Source of the DNA: Miltoncostaea oceani
GTDB taxonomy: Bacteria > Actinomycetota > Thermoleophilia > Miltoncostaeales > Miltoncostaeaceae
Direction: 5' to 3'
Assembly: GCF_018141545.1 (NCBI RefSeq)
Contig: NZ_CP064356.1
Span: 2,555,001-2,619,000, forward strand
Length of the DNA stretch: 64,000 nucleotides
Shown here: one piece after another, positions 36,455 through 47,649 of the stretch
How the letters are laid out: each line of letters opens with the position of its first letter
How positions within the stretch are numbered: the stretch's first letter is position 1
Position numbers and translations under genes: made by a program
The notes under the pieces: generated by a model
Seen by the model: only the letters and a program-made list of their open reading frames with translations
Databases searched by the model: none
What the model was told of the DNA's origin: nothing

Positions 36455-36940
36455 TCAGCGGCGGCGGACGGCCTTCACGGCACGGTCCGCGTCGCGGCGC
36501 GCGTCGCGCTCGGCGATCGAGCGGCGCTTGTCGTAGAGGGTCTTGCCGCGGCCGAGGCCGAGCTCGAGCTTCGCGCGGCCCTCCTTGAAGTAGAGGCGCA
36601 GCGGGACGACCGACAGGCCCTTCTCCGCGAGCGCCTGGGCGATCCGCTCGATCTCCTTGCGGTGCAGCAGCAGCTTGCGGGTGCGGCGGGGGTCGTGCCC
36701 CGCGTACCCGGCGTTCTCGTAGTCGGAGAAGTGGGCGCCGACGAGCCACGCCTCCCCGTTGCGGATCTGGACGTAGGCGTCCGAGATCGTCGCACCGCTC
36801 TCGCGGATGCCCTTCACCTCGCTGCCCTGCAGCACGATGCCGGCCTCGAAGCGGTCGGTGATCGCGTACTCGTGCAGCGCGCGGCGGTTCTGCGCGACGT
36901 CCCGGAACCGGGCGTCGTTCTTGGAGTTCTTGGAGGCCAT
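36455..36940 (-). CDS. smpB: SsrA-binding protein SmpB
   Basis: Partner of tmRNA in ribosome rescue. OB-fold core: NRRALHEYAITDRFEAGIVLQGSEVKGIRESGATISDAYVQIRNGEAWLVGAHF; then YENAGYAGHDPRRTRKLLLHRKEI and the C-terminal tail KGRAKLELGLGRGK-like reading GRAKLELGLGRGKTLYDKRRSIAERDARRDADRAVK, which enters the mRNA channel. 161 residues. The tmRNA gene lies 4.4 kb downstream on the same strand. Confidence 0.96.
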   Translation of the reverse strand: MASKNSKNDARFRDVAQNRRALHEYAITDRFEAGIVLQGSEVKGIRESGATISDAYVQIRNGEAWLVGAHFSDYENAGYAGHDPRRTRKLLLHRKEIERIAQALAEKGLSVVPLRLYFKEGRAKLELGLGRGKTLYDKRRSIAERDARRDADRAVKAVRRR

Positions 36941-36953
36941 GGGGCCGGACAGG

Positions 36954-38756
36954 TTAGCGCGGTCGCGCGCCCGCCCGTGTGCGGCGGGCGCGCGACGCGC
37001 CGGGGCGGGGGACGCCGTGGCGCGGCGCCGCGTCGACCGGCTCCAGCTCGATGCGGCCGCGGAGCGGCTCGATCCGCACGACCCGGGCGCTGACGGGGTC
37101 GCCGACGCGGATCCTCCGCCCGCTCACGCGGCCGATCAGCTGCACGCCGAGCGGGTCGGCGCGGTAGTGGTCGTCCTCGATCCGCCGGGTCGGCAGGAAC
37201 CCCGTGTAGACATCGTCGAACGTCACGAAGATCCCGGCGTCGATGAGGCCGTTGACGTGCCCCTCCACGACGGTGTCCCACCCCTCGGCGGTCAGGCGGT
37301 CCTGCAGCAGGAACGCCGCGCAGAGGTCATCGGCCCGGCGCTCCGTCGCGGACGCGTCGCGCTCGGTGCGCGAGCAGTGGTCGGCGGCCTGGGCGAGCTC
37401 GACCGCCTCCGGCCCGGGGTCGCCGATCCCGAGCGCGTCGAGCAGGCCGCGGTGCACCAGCAGGTCGGGGTACCGGCGGATCGGGGACGTGAAGTGCAGG
37501 TACGCGGCGCTCGCGAGGCCCGAGTGGCCCACCTCGCCCGGCGAGTAGTGCGCCTGGCGGAGGGACCGCAGCACCAGCGACCACAGCGCCGGGCCGCCGG
37601 TGCCGCCGCTCTGCAGGTGGACGGCGACGGCGTGGGCGGCGGCCGTCGCGGCGGCGCGGCGCTCCGTCGCCCCCATCGGGCCGTCGGGGAGGGGCGGCGT
37701 CGCGACGCCGAGCTCGTCGAGCTGGGCGTAGAGCAGCTCGATCCGGCTCTGGGAGGGGTCCTCATGGTGGCGGAAGACCGTCGGCCGCCCACGGGCGATC
37801 AGGAACCGCGCGACCGCCTCGTTCGCCGCGATCATGCACTCCTCCACCAGCGAGTGCGCCGGCGTCTGCCCCTCGAGGTGCACGGACGCGACGCGGTCGC
37901 CGTCGAACGTGACGACGGGTTCCCCCGTCGAGGCCTCGAGCGCGCCCCGGGCCATGCGCCGGTCACGCAGCAGCGCGGCGACCTCCGCCGCGAGGAGCAC
38001 CCCCTCCTCGAGGCCGGGGTCGCCGAGGGACCCGCCGCCGAGCACCCGGTCGGCGTCGGCGTAGGTGAGGCGCCGCTGGGAGCGGATCATCGACCGCGAG
38101 AACCGCGTCTCCCCCACCTCCCCGCGGGCGTCGACCACCATCTCCGCGGTGACCGCCGCCCGGTCGACGCCGGGACGCAGGCTGCAGAGGTCCGACGACA
38201 GCCGCGGGGGGAGCATCGGGACGACGGTCCCCGGGACGTACACGGAGTTGCCGCGGCGGGCGGCCTCCCGGTCGAGCGGGCCCCCCGCCGCGACGAAGCG
38301 GGCGACGTCGGCGATGTGGACCCACAGGCGCACGCCCCCGCCGGGCTCCCGGGCGACGGCGATGGCGTCGTCGTGGTCCTTCGCGCCCTCCGGGTCGATG
38401 GTGATGACGCGCTGGTCGCGCAGGTCGCGGCGGCCGCGGTCGGCGAGGACGTCGCCGTCGTCGAGCTCCTCCGCCTCCTCGAGGGCGGCCCGCGGGAACG
38501 GGCGGCCGAGCCCCTCGGCGACGAGCAACGCCCGGAGCGCCGCCCGCGGGGAGCGCTCGGAGCCGTGGACCTCGGTGACGCGTCCCGCGCGTCCCCGCAT
38601 CGAGACGGTGACGAGGTCGCCGATGTCGGCGCCGCCGCGGGCGCCCTTGCCGAGCGGGATCCGCGGGCCGGACTCGAACGCCGGCTCGGCGGCGGCGCCC
38701 CTCCCCGCGGAGACCATGCGGGCGACCAGCACCGCGTCGGGTCCTCCCCGGCTCAC
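36954..38756 (-). CDS. rnr: RNase R/RNase II-family 3'-5' exoribonuclease
   Basis: Processive exonuclease with an RNB core: ITIDPEGAKDHDDAIAV holds the metal-binding Asp residues, YVPGTVVPMLPPRLSSDLCSL and FTSPIRRYPDLLVHR follow, and an S1-type C-terminal domain (VEGHVNGLIDAGIFVTFDDVYTGFLPTRRIEDDHY) ends near 570. At 600 residues it is shorter than E. coli RNase R (over 800), lacking the N-terminal winged helix and lysine-rich tail, but has a basic tail (RASRARRTRAGARPR). GTG 38756 overlaps ctpA (GTGA). RNase R is known to degrade tmRNA-released messages. Confidence 0.93.
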   Translation of the reverse strand: MSRGGPDAVLVARMVSAGRGAAAEPAFESGPRIPLGKGARGGADIGDLVTVSMRGRAGRVTEVHGSERSPRAALRALLVAEGLGRPFPRAALEEAEELDDGDVLADRGRRDLRDQRVITIDPEGAKDHDDAIAVAREPGGGVRLWVHIADVARFVAAGGPLDREAARRGNSVYVPGTVVPMLPPRLSSDLCSLRPGVDRAAVTAEMVVDARGEVGETRFSRSMIRSQRRLTYADADRVLGGGSLGDPGLEEGVLLAAEVAALLRDRRMARGALEASTGEPVVTFDGDRVASVHLEGQTPAHSLVEECMIAANEAVARFLIARGRPTVFRHHEDPSQSRIELLYAQLDELGVATPPLPDGPMGATERRAAATAAAHAVAVHLQSGGTGGPALWSLVLRSLRQAHYSPGEVGHSGLASAAYLHFTSPIRRYPDLLVHRGLLDALGIGDPGPEAVELAQAADHCSRTERDASATERRADDLCAAFLLQDRLTAEGWDTVVEGHVNGLIDAGIFVTFDDVYTGFLPTRRIEDDHYRADPLGVQLIGRVSGRRIRVGDPVSARVVRIEPLRGRIELEPVDAAPRHGVPRPGASRARRTRAGARPR

Positions 38757-39949
38757 CCCGCCGCCGCCGCCAGCGCGAGCCCGCGCCGGAGGGCCTCGTC
38801 GCGCGGCGTCGCCGGGTCGTCCACGACCCTCACGTCGGGGGGCAGGCCCCGCTCCGCGAGGTCGAAGCCGCTCGGGGTGAGGTAGCGGGCGGTCGTCAGC
38901 TTGAGGGCGCCGCCGTCGCGCAGGGGGATCGTGCTCTGCACGAGCGCCTTCCCGAAGGTGCGCTCCCCCACCAGCGTCGCGCGGTCCGCGTCGCGGAGGG
39001 CCCCCGCGACGATCTCGCTCGCGCTGGCACTCCCGCGGTTGACGAGCACGACGAGCGGCAGGTCGCCGGTGGCGGGGTCGCCGTCGGTGCGCAGCTCCTG
39101 GCGCGGTGAGTGGAGGCCCTCCGTCACGACGACCTCGGTGTCGTCCGGCAGGAACACGCCGGACACGCCGACGGCCTCGGTGACGAGGCCGCCCGGGTCG
39201 CCGCGCAGATCGAGCACCAGCGCCGTGACACCCGTGCCCCGGAGGTCCTCGACGGCCTCGCGGAGCGCGTCGGAGGCGCCCCGCGTGAACTGGGCGAGGG
39301 CGACGTAGCCGACCTTCTCGCCGTCCACCGTCTCGACGCGCGAGGTGACGGCGGACACGCGGATGCGGGCGCGCTCCAGGTCGAGGATCCGCTCCGGCGC
39401 GTCCCCGGTGACGACCCCGACGCGCACCGGTGTCCCCTCGGGTCCGCGGATCGTGCCGACGACCTCCTCGAGGGTCTTCCCGGCCGCACTCTTCCCGTCG
39501 ATGGAGCTGATCCGGTCGCCGACCCGCACGTCGGTGCGCGACGCGGGGCTGTCGGGGAAGACCTTCGTGACGACGACGGCCGCCCCGCGCTGGGCGACCT
39601 GCAGGCCGACGCCGAAGTACGCCCCGTCGTTGCGGGCGCGGAGGGCCTCGAGCTCGTCGGGGTCGAGGTAGTCGGTGTAGGGGTCGCCGAGCGCCTCCAC
39701 CACGGCGTCCGCGGAGGCCCGCTGGAGCTTCTCGACGTCGACCGGCTCGTAGTAGTCGCGGCGGAGCGCGTCGAGCACCTGGGACGGGAGGTCCTCGCCG
39801 CTGTCGCCGAGGACGACGCTCCGGAGGGGGTCGTCGAGCCGGGTGAGGCCCGTGTCCTCCGGGTGGCCGCCGACGATGACGCCGGCGACGAACACGGCGA
39901 GGACGGCGACGACGGCGCCCACCACGACCAGGACCCGGCGGATGCTCAT
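38753..39949 (-). CDS. ctpA: C-terminal processing protease (S41, CtpA)
   Basis: Exported serine protease: an N-terminal membrane helix (VLVVVGAVVAVLAVFVAGVIVGG), a PDZ domain (FGVGLQVAQRGAAVVVTKVFPDSPASRTDVRVGDRISSIDGKSAAGKTLEEVV), and the S41 core with nucleophile Ser in NRGSASASEIVAGAL and general-base Lys in TFGKALVQ. 398 residues. Located after ftsEX, as in other Gram-positive genomes. Such enzymes trim exported proteins and can degrade tagged peptides; target unknown. Confidence 0.94.
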   Translation of the reverse strand: MSIRRVLVVVGAVVAVLAVFVAGVIVGGHPEDTGLTRLDDPLRSVVLGDSGEDLPSQVLDALRRDYYEPVDVEKLQRASADAVVEALGDPYTDYLDPDELEALRARNDGAYFGVGLQVAQRGAAVVVTKVFPDSPASRTDVRVGDRISSIDGKSAAGKTLEEVVGTIRGPEGTPVRVGVVTGDAPERILDLERARIRVSAVTSRVETVDGEKVGYVALAQFTRGASDALREAVEDLRGTGVTALVLDLRGDPGGLVTEAVGVSGVFLPDDTEVVVTEGLHSPRQELRTDGDPATGDLPLVVLVNRGSASASEIVAGALRDADRATLVGERTFGKALVQSTIPLRDGGALKLTTARYLTPSGFDLAERGLPPDVRVVDDPATPRDEALRRGLALAAAAG

Positions 39950-40042
39950 GGGCGGGGGCGGGCTCGCACGGGCGTCATCCGATGATAGCCACGCGTGGCG
40001 CCGATCCGGCCCGGGCGGGTCGGACCGGCGCGCGGCGCCGCG

Positions 40043-40939
40043 CTAGACCTTGAGGAAGCGGCGGAGCGTGATGCCGCTGCCGAGGGCCCCGACGATCGCG
40101 CCGGACGCGATCAGCAGGAGGCCGAGCAGCGGGAAGCTGATCGTCGTCGCCGAGTCGCGCGTGAGGGCGCTGTCGGCGTCGCGGATCCAGGTGTCGACCA
40201 CCCCGACCTTCACGGCGAACAGCAGCCCCACGGAGAGGGCGGCGCCGATGAGGCCGCAGATGACGCCCTCGATCACGAACGGCCAGCGGATGAACCAGTT
40301 CGTCGCGCCGACGAGCTTCATCACCTCGACCTCACGGCGGCGGGCGAAGATCGACAGGCGGATGGTGTTGCCGATCAGGAGGATCGACGCGACGAGGAGG
40401 ATGGAGATGAGGCCGAGGCCGGCCCACTGGATGAAGCGGGCGACCGAGAGCAACCGGTCGGCCGTCTCCTTCCCGTACGAGATGCCGAGCTCCGGGTCGA
40501 TCGCCGGGCTGTCCTGAAGCTGGGCGATGATCTCGTCGGACCGCTCCGGGTCGGTCGGCTTGACCTCGAAACTCGCGGGCAGCGGGTTGCCCGGCAGCTC
40601 CTCGAGGATCGACGGGTCGTTCAGCCGGTCGCGGAGCTTGACCAGCGCCTCGTCCTTCGAGATGTACGTGAACGACTCGATCGGACCCTGCTCCTGCAGC
40701 GCGGTGAGCTGGCTGCGGAGCCCCTCGACCTGCGGCACCGTGGCGGCGTCCGAGATGAACACGTTGATGTCGACGCGCTCCTTCTGGGAGTCCACGGTCG
40801 ACTGCACGTACAGGAAGGACGGGATGAACGCGCCGAGGATGAATACGGCGATCAGCACGGTGACGGTGGCGGCGATCGAGACAGCGGCGTTCGCGCGGAT
40901 CGAGCGCAGGGCCTCGGCGAGGAAGAATCGGGGGCTCAC
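40043..40939 (-). CDS. ftsX: Cell division protein FtsX
   Basis: Permease-like subunit that with FtsE switches on peptidoglycan hydrolases during division. 298 residues: TM1 about 22-45 (AAVSIAATVTVLIAVFILGAFI), an extracytoplasmic domain to about 170, then three C-terminal helices with REVEVMKLVGATNWFIRWPFVIEG between. The order ftsE-ftsX with a 9-base gap is standard. Confidence 0.95.
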   Translation of the reverse strand: MSPRFFLAEALRSIRANAAVSIAATVTVLIAVFILGAFIPSFLYVQSTVDSQKERVDINVFISDAATVPQVEGLRSQLTALQEQGPIESFTYISKDEALVKLRDRLNDPSILEELPGNPLPASFEVKPTDPERSDEIIAQLQDSPAIDPELGISYGKETADRLLSVARFIQWAGLGLISILLVASILLIGNTIRLSIFARRREVEVMKLVGATNWFIRWPFVIEGVICGLIGAALSVGLLFAVKVGVVDTWIRDADSALTRDSATTISFPLLGLLLIASGAIVGALGSGITLRRFLKV

Positions 40940-40948
40940 GCGGTCGTC

Positions 40949-41770
40949 CTAGGAGTCGGCGCGGGCGTAGGAGGCCTGGCGCTGGTCGCGGACGACCTTG
41001 CCGTTCTCCAGCGCGATCACCCGCATCTGCATCTTGTCGACCATCTCGCGGTCGTGGGTCGCCATGATCACGGTCGTGCCGGTGCGGTTGATGCGGTAGA
41101 GCAGCTGCATGATCCCGATCGAGGTCTCGGGATCCAGGTTGCCGGTCGGCTCGTCCGCGATCAGCAGCCGCGGGTGGTTGACGAACGCGCGGGCGATCGA
41201 CACGCGCTGCTGCTCGCCGCCGGAGAGCTCGTGGGCGAAGCGCTCGGCCTTCTCGGACAGGCCGACGAGGGCGAGGATCTCCGGGACCTTGCGCTTGATG
41301 TTGCGGGGGTTGTCCCCGATGACCTGCAGCGCGTACGCGACGTTCTCGTAGACGGTGCGGCCGGCCAGGAGCTTGAAGTCCTGGAAGACGCAGCCGATGG
41401 AGCGCCGCAGGTACGGCACCTTGGAGCGCCGGAGCTGCTGAAGGTTGCGGCCGCCGACGGTGATGGTGCCCGCCGTGGGCTCGAACTCCTTGATCAGCAG
41501 CCGGATGAACGTGGACTTGCCGGAGCCGGACGGCCCCACCAGGAACACGAACTCGCCGCTCTCGATGGACAGCGAGACGTCGTCGAGGCCGTGCACCTTG
41601 TCGGTGTAGGCCTTCGTGACGCCGTCGAGGATGACCATCGGGCCGTCGCCCGGCCGCAGCATGGTGCGGCGGTCGGACTTGCCGGTCGACTCGCGGCGCC
41701 GCGCACGGGCACGTGCGCGGTCGGCAGCCGAATCGGCGGGGGGAGGTGTGGGGGGGGCGTCGGTGCTCAT
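40949..41770 (-). CDS. ftsE: Cell division ATP-binding protein FtsE
   Basis: ATPase of FtsEX: Walker [11 protein letters not shown], signature [12 protein letters not shown], Walker [14 protein letters not shown], switch MATHDREM. The conserved FtsE start ([11 protein letters not shown]) is preceded by about 44 residues of Pro/Ala/Arg-rich sequence reading in frame from ATG 41770; the shorter start at about 41638 would give a normal 229-residue FtsE. A 188-bp gap upstream (41771-41958) should hold the promoter; I see no other gene there. Confidence 0.94.
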   Translation of the reverse strand: MSTDAPPTPPPADSAADRARARARRRESTGKSDRRTMLRPGDGPMVILDGVTKAYTDKVHGLDDVSLSIESGEFVFLVGPSGSGKSTFIRLLIKEFEPTAGTITVGGRNLQQLRRSKVPYLRRSIGCVFQDFKLLAGRTVYENVAYALQVIGDNPRNIKRKVPEILALVGLSEKAERFAHELSGGEQQRVSIARAFVNHPRLLIADEPTGNLDPETSIGIMQLLYRINRTGTTVIMATHDREMVDKMQMRVIALENGKVVRDQRQASYARADS

Positions 41771-41958
41771 GGTGAAGACCAGCGCGTCACTTTCGGAGGG
41801 CTGCGGATGGAACGTGCGCCGTCAGGAATACCTTCGGCGATGTGGGGCCCCCCGTGAGGCCCGGGGAGGGTACCCCGTGCTCCGCGGTGGGTCAATTCGG
41901 GGAAGTCGCCGGAAAACAGGGCCATCTCCGGCGCCGGGGCTTTCGACGGGGACGGTGC

Positions 41959-43140
41959 TCATTCCTCCCCGCCCACGTCGTCCACCGGCGCGCCGGACCC
42001 GGATCCCCCACGGGCACGGCGCTCCAGCTCGGCGCGCACGAAGCCGTCGAGGTCGCCGTCGAGGACGCCCTGGGCGTTGCCGGTCTCGTGCCCGGTACGA
42101 AGGTCCTTGACCATCGTGTAGGGGTGGACGACGTAGGAGCGGATCTGGCTGCCGAAGCCGATGCTCTGGCTCTCGCCGCGGCTCTTCGCCGCCTCCGCCT
42201 CGCGGCGCTCCAGCTCGGTCTGGACCATCTTGGCCCGCAGCATCGCCATCGCCGTCGCGCGGTTCTGGGTCTGGGAGCGCTCGTTCTGGCACTGCACGAC
42301 GATCTTCGTCGGCAGGTGGGTGATCCGCACCGCCGAGTCGGTCTTGTTGACGTGCTGGCCGCCGGCGCCGCTCGCACGGTACGTGTCGATCTTGAGGTCC
42401 TTGTCGAGGATCTCGATCTCGACGGCGTCGCTGACGAGGGGGGCGACGTCGACGGCGGCGAACGAGGTCTGGCGGCGGTTCGCCGAGTCGAACGGCGAGA
42501 GGCGCACGAGGCGGTGCACGCCGCGCTCCGCGGACATCAACCCGTAGGCGTTCGTGCCGTGGACGGTGAACGTGACGGACTTGATGCCGGCCTCGGTCCC
42601 GGCCTGGACCTCCTTGAGGTCGGCCTTCAGGCCCCGCTGCTCGATCCAGCGCAGGTACATGCGCAGGAGCATCTCGGTCCAGTCCTGGGCGTCGGTGCCC
42701 CCCTCCCCCGAGTTGATCGTGACGACGGCGTCGCCGGCGTCGTGCTCACCGGAGAAGAGGCGCGCCTCCTCGAGGCCCGCCATCGTGCGGTCGGCGCGGG
42801 CGAGGCCCTCGGACAGCTCGGTGAGCATGTCGGGGTCGAGGTCGCCGGCCCGCTCCTCCTCGCGCAGGAGGTCGGCCATCTCGGCGAGCGAGCCGATCTC
42901 CTCGTCGAGCTCCCGGTACTGGGCGACGCGGGTGCTCGCCGACGCGTGGGCGGCCGAGATCGACGCGGCGCTGGCCTGGTCGTCCCAGAAGCCGGGGGCG
43001 CCTATCAGCTCCTCCAGCTCCGCCATGCGGCGCTCGAGGGCGGGCGGGTCGATGAACTCGCCCAGGGCCGCGGCCCGCTCCCGGAGGCGGGCGGCGCGCT
43101 GGACGAGGTCCTCGAGGGAGAACGTGGAGTCGGTGCTCAT
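41959..43140 (-). CDS. prfB: Peptide chain release factor 2
   Basis: Recognises UGA and UAA. N-terminal helical domain, then INSGEGGTDAQDWTEMLLRMYLRW, the SPF stop-reading motif in VRLSPFDSANRRQTSF, and the GGQ catalytic loop in RASGAGGQHVNKTDSAVRI. 393 residues in one open frame; the programmed +1 frameshift with internal UGA known from E. coli prfB is absent. ATG 43140 follows the secA stop by 12 bases. Confidence 0.96.
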   Translation of the reverse strand: MSTDSTFSLEDLVQRAARLRERAAALGEFIDPPALERRMAELEELIGAPGFWDDQASAASISAAHASASTRVAQYRELDEEIGSLAEMADLLREEERAGDLDPDMLTELSEGLARADRTMAGLEEARLFSGEHDAGDAVVTINSGEGGTDAQDWTEMLLRMYLRWIEQRGLKADLKEVQAGTEAGIKSVTFTVHGTNAYGLMSAERGVHRLVRLSPFDSANRRQTSFAAVDVAPLVSDAVEIEILDKDLKIDTYRASGAGGQHVNKTDSAVRITHLPTKIVVQCQNERSQTQNRATAMAMLRAKMVQTELERREAEAAKSRGESQSIGFGSQIRSYVVHPYTMVKDLRTGHETGNAQGVLDGDLDGFVRAELERRARGGSGSGAPVDDVGGEE

Positions 43141-43152
43141 GCGGCGGCGCGG

Positions 43153-45768
<2,616 letters not shown>

Positions 45769-45811
45769 ACAGCGGCTCGCTCCATCGTGGGCACGGCTCG
45801 GTCATGGTAGC

Positions 45812-45836
45812 GCAGGGGTCATCGGCGACCCCCTGC
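45812..45836 (-). terminator. Hairpin between hpf and secA
   Basis: GCAGGGGTC (45812-45820), ATCGGC loop, GACCCCCTGC (45827-45836) with one bulged C. Sits in the 87-bp gap between hpf and secA; likely a terminator or attenuator that gives hpf its own mRNA level. Confidence 0.5.
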
Positions 45837-45855
45837 ACGGGCCTGAGCGGCCGGG

Positions 45856-46452
45856 CTACCCCTCCGGCGCGATGAGGCCGTAGTCGCCGTCGCGGCGCCG
45901 GTAGACGACGTTGACCTGCCCGTCGTCCGAGTTCCGGAACACGTAGAAGTCGTGGTGCAGCATGTCCATCTGCAGCGCGGCGTCCTCCTGCGTCATGGCG
46001 AGCATCACGAAGCTCTTGCTCTTGACGAGGCGCGGCGTGGGCTCGACCGGTTCCTCGACGGCGTCGGGGCCCGTGGCCTCGGCGCGGAGGCCGTCGAGCT
46101 GGGCCCCCAGGATCTCGGGGACCTCGTCCATCGGGGGGCCGTGGTGGTCCTTGCGGCGGTCGCGGTAGCGGCGCGCCTGGCGCTCCAGCTTGCGGGCGGC
46201 CTGGTCGATCGCCGCGTACATGTCCTCGGCGCTCTCGCGGACCCGCAGCACCGGCCCCTTGGTGCGGACGGTGACCTCCGCGATCTGCGCCTGCGCGATC
46301 TTGGGGTTCCGCTCGACCGAGAGCTCGAGCTCCACCTCCGTCGCGTCGTCCCAGGGCGGGAGGATGCGCGCCAACCTCTCCAACTTCGCCTCGGCGTGAT
46401 CGAAGAGAGCGTCGGTGACCGACAGTCCCTTGCCCTTGACCTGGAGCTGCAT
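45856..46452 (-). CDS. hpf: Ribosome hibernation promoting factor, long form
   Basis: Two domains: the N-terminal S30AE/YfiA fold (MQLQVKGKGLSVTDALFDHAEAKLERL..., YAAIDQAARKLERQARRYRDRRKDHHG) that sits in the tRNA sites, a linker, and the C-terminal dimer domain (RLVKSKSFVMLAMTQEDAALQMDMLHHDFYVFRNSDDGQVNVVYRRRDGDYGLI) that joins 70S ribosomes into 100S dimers. 198 residues from ATG 46452, which has GGAGGAGG before it; ATG 46467 is upstream of that site. Order comF-hpf-secA-prfB matches Firmicutes. Confidence 0.95.
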   Translation of the reverse strand: MQLQVKGKGLSVTDALFDHAEAKLERLARILPPWDDATEVELELSVERNPKIAQAQIAEVTVRTKGPVLRVRESAEDMYAAIDQAARKLERQARRYRDRRKDHHGPPMDEVPEILGAQLDGLRAEATGPDAVEEPVEPTPRLVKSKSFVMLAMTQEDAALQMDMLHHDFYVFRNSDDGQVNVVYRRRDGDYGLIAPEG

Positions 46453-46490
46453 CGCGGCCTCCTCCATCGCCGTCGCCGGGTCCCACGATG

Positions 46491-47204
46491 CTAGCGCCGC
46501 ACGGGGGCGGCCGCGTCAGTGGTTCCCCGCGCCCGCTCCGCGCGGGAGACGCAGACCGCCCCCACGTCGCGGGTTCCGCCGGCCCGCAGGGCGCGTGCGC
46601 AGTCGGCGAGGGTCGCCCCCGTCGTGCGGACGTCGTCGACGAGCCAGGCCCGCTCCGGCACGGCATCCCGCCCGCCGGCCGCGAAGGCACCCGAGGCCTG
46701 GCGCGACCGCTCCCGCAGGGGGGCGCCGCGTTGCGACGGGCCCTCCCGGACACGCCGTAGCGGCTGGGCGACCGCGAGGCCCCATCGGTCGGCGAGCGAC
46801 CGGGCGATCAGGAGGCTCTGGTTGAACCCACGCTCGCGGGCGCGGCGTGCCCCGAGGGGCACCGGCACCAGGACCGTGCCGGGGGGCGGCGGGTCCACCG
46901 TCGCGGCGACGAGGTCGGCGAGCACCGGGGCGAGGCCGCGGCGGCGGCCGTCCTTCAGCGCCGTCACGAGCGCCGGGACCGGGCCCGCGTAGGCGAGCGC
47001 CTGGCGGGCGCCGGCGATGACGCGGCCACGGCACTCCCCGCAGCGCTCCACCGCGATGGGCACGGGCGCCCCGCACCCCCCGCACCACGGCGGCGGGAGG
47101 GGGACCACCGCGTCGAGGCATGACGCGCAGACCGCGGCCCCGGGCAGGCCGCACGCCGCGCAGGCGGGAGGGAGGAGCACGTCCAGGAGGGAGGCGATCG
47201 GCAC
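46491..47204 (-). CDS. comF: ComF-family amidophosphoribosyltransferase-like protein
   Basis: Two zinc-type Cys pairs at the N terminus (CAACGLPGAAVCASCLD, then CGGCGAP and CGEC), then a PRTase-like domain with VPVPLGARRARERGFNQSLLIARSLA and the PRPP motif AWLVDDVRTTGATL. 237 residues. In other bacteria ComF/ComFC acts at the cytosolic side of DNA uptake for transformation; the rest of a competence machine is not in the window. GTG 47204 follows GGTGGAG. The second dyad array lies directly upstream. Confidence 0.9.
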   Translation of the reverse strand: MPIASLLDVLLPPACAACGLPGAAVCASCLDAVVPLPPPWCGGCGAPVPIAVERCGECRGRVIAGARQALAYAGPVPALVTALKDGRRRGLAPVLADLVAATVDPPPPGTVLVPVPLGARRARERGFNQSLLIARSLADRWGLAVAQPLRRVREGPSQRGAPLRERSRQASGAFAAGGRDAVPERAWLVDDVRTTGATLADCARALRAGGTRDVGAVCVSRAERARGTTDAAAPVRR

Positions 47205-47320
47205 GTCTCCACCCTGGCCCCCTCCCCCGTCACGGCGCGACGCCCATGCGTGCCGGGGGTGTGCGGAGGGTGTGCCGCCGGGGGTGCGTGGTCCCCGTCC
47301 CGCTCCGGGGCGTCGCGGTG

Positions 47321-47610
47321 GTCCATTCGGACCTCGCCGCGAGGTCCAAATGGACCTGACGCGAGCATCGGCCCTCCCGATCGCGCCGGCGGGCGCCCGA
47401 CGGTCATTCGGCCGACGCCGCGAGGTCCATTTGGACTTACAACGGCCGGCAGGGTGACGATCTCCCGTCCAGTGGTCCGATCCGCTGGTGGTCCGAATGG
47501 ACCTTGCACCCGGGTCCAATTGGACCATCGGAGCGGGCCGGCGAGCCCGGCCGGGATCCCCCGAAGTCGTCTCGCCCAAGTGGACCTCGCCGCGAGGTCC
47601 AATTGGACCA
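47321..47610. repeat. Second 23-bp dyad repeat array, four pairs
   Basis: The 445-bp gap 47205-47649 contains eight copies of the same dyad (GGTCCA-NN-TGGACC) grouped as four pairs, each pair exactly 23 bp apart: centres 47327/47350, 47408/47431, 47497/47520, 47580/47603. Pairs recur every 81, 89 and 83 bp. The pair at 47408 is the most degenerate. GCCGCGAGGTCC links members of three pairs. No gene was seen; unlike the first array, the linkers are not obviously alike. It separates mtnA (3' side) from the comF start. Confidence 0.88.
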
Positions 47611-47649
47611 TCAGGGAACCGGGGGGAGGCGCAGCCCACCCGGGAGGAG

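Noticed and set aside
41959-43140. Programmed frameshift in prfB
   Set aside because: One continuous frame from ATG to stop with no internal UGA near codon 25.
47321-47610. DNA-uptake signal sequence, because comF is adjacent
   Set aside because: Uptake signals are scattered through a genome, including genes; these copies are packed in two intergenic arrays. Adjacency to comF may be chance.
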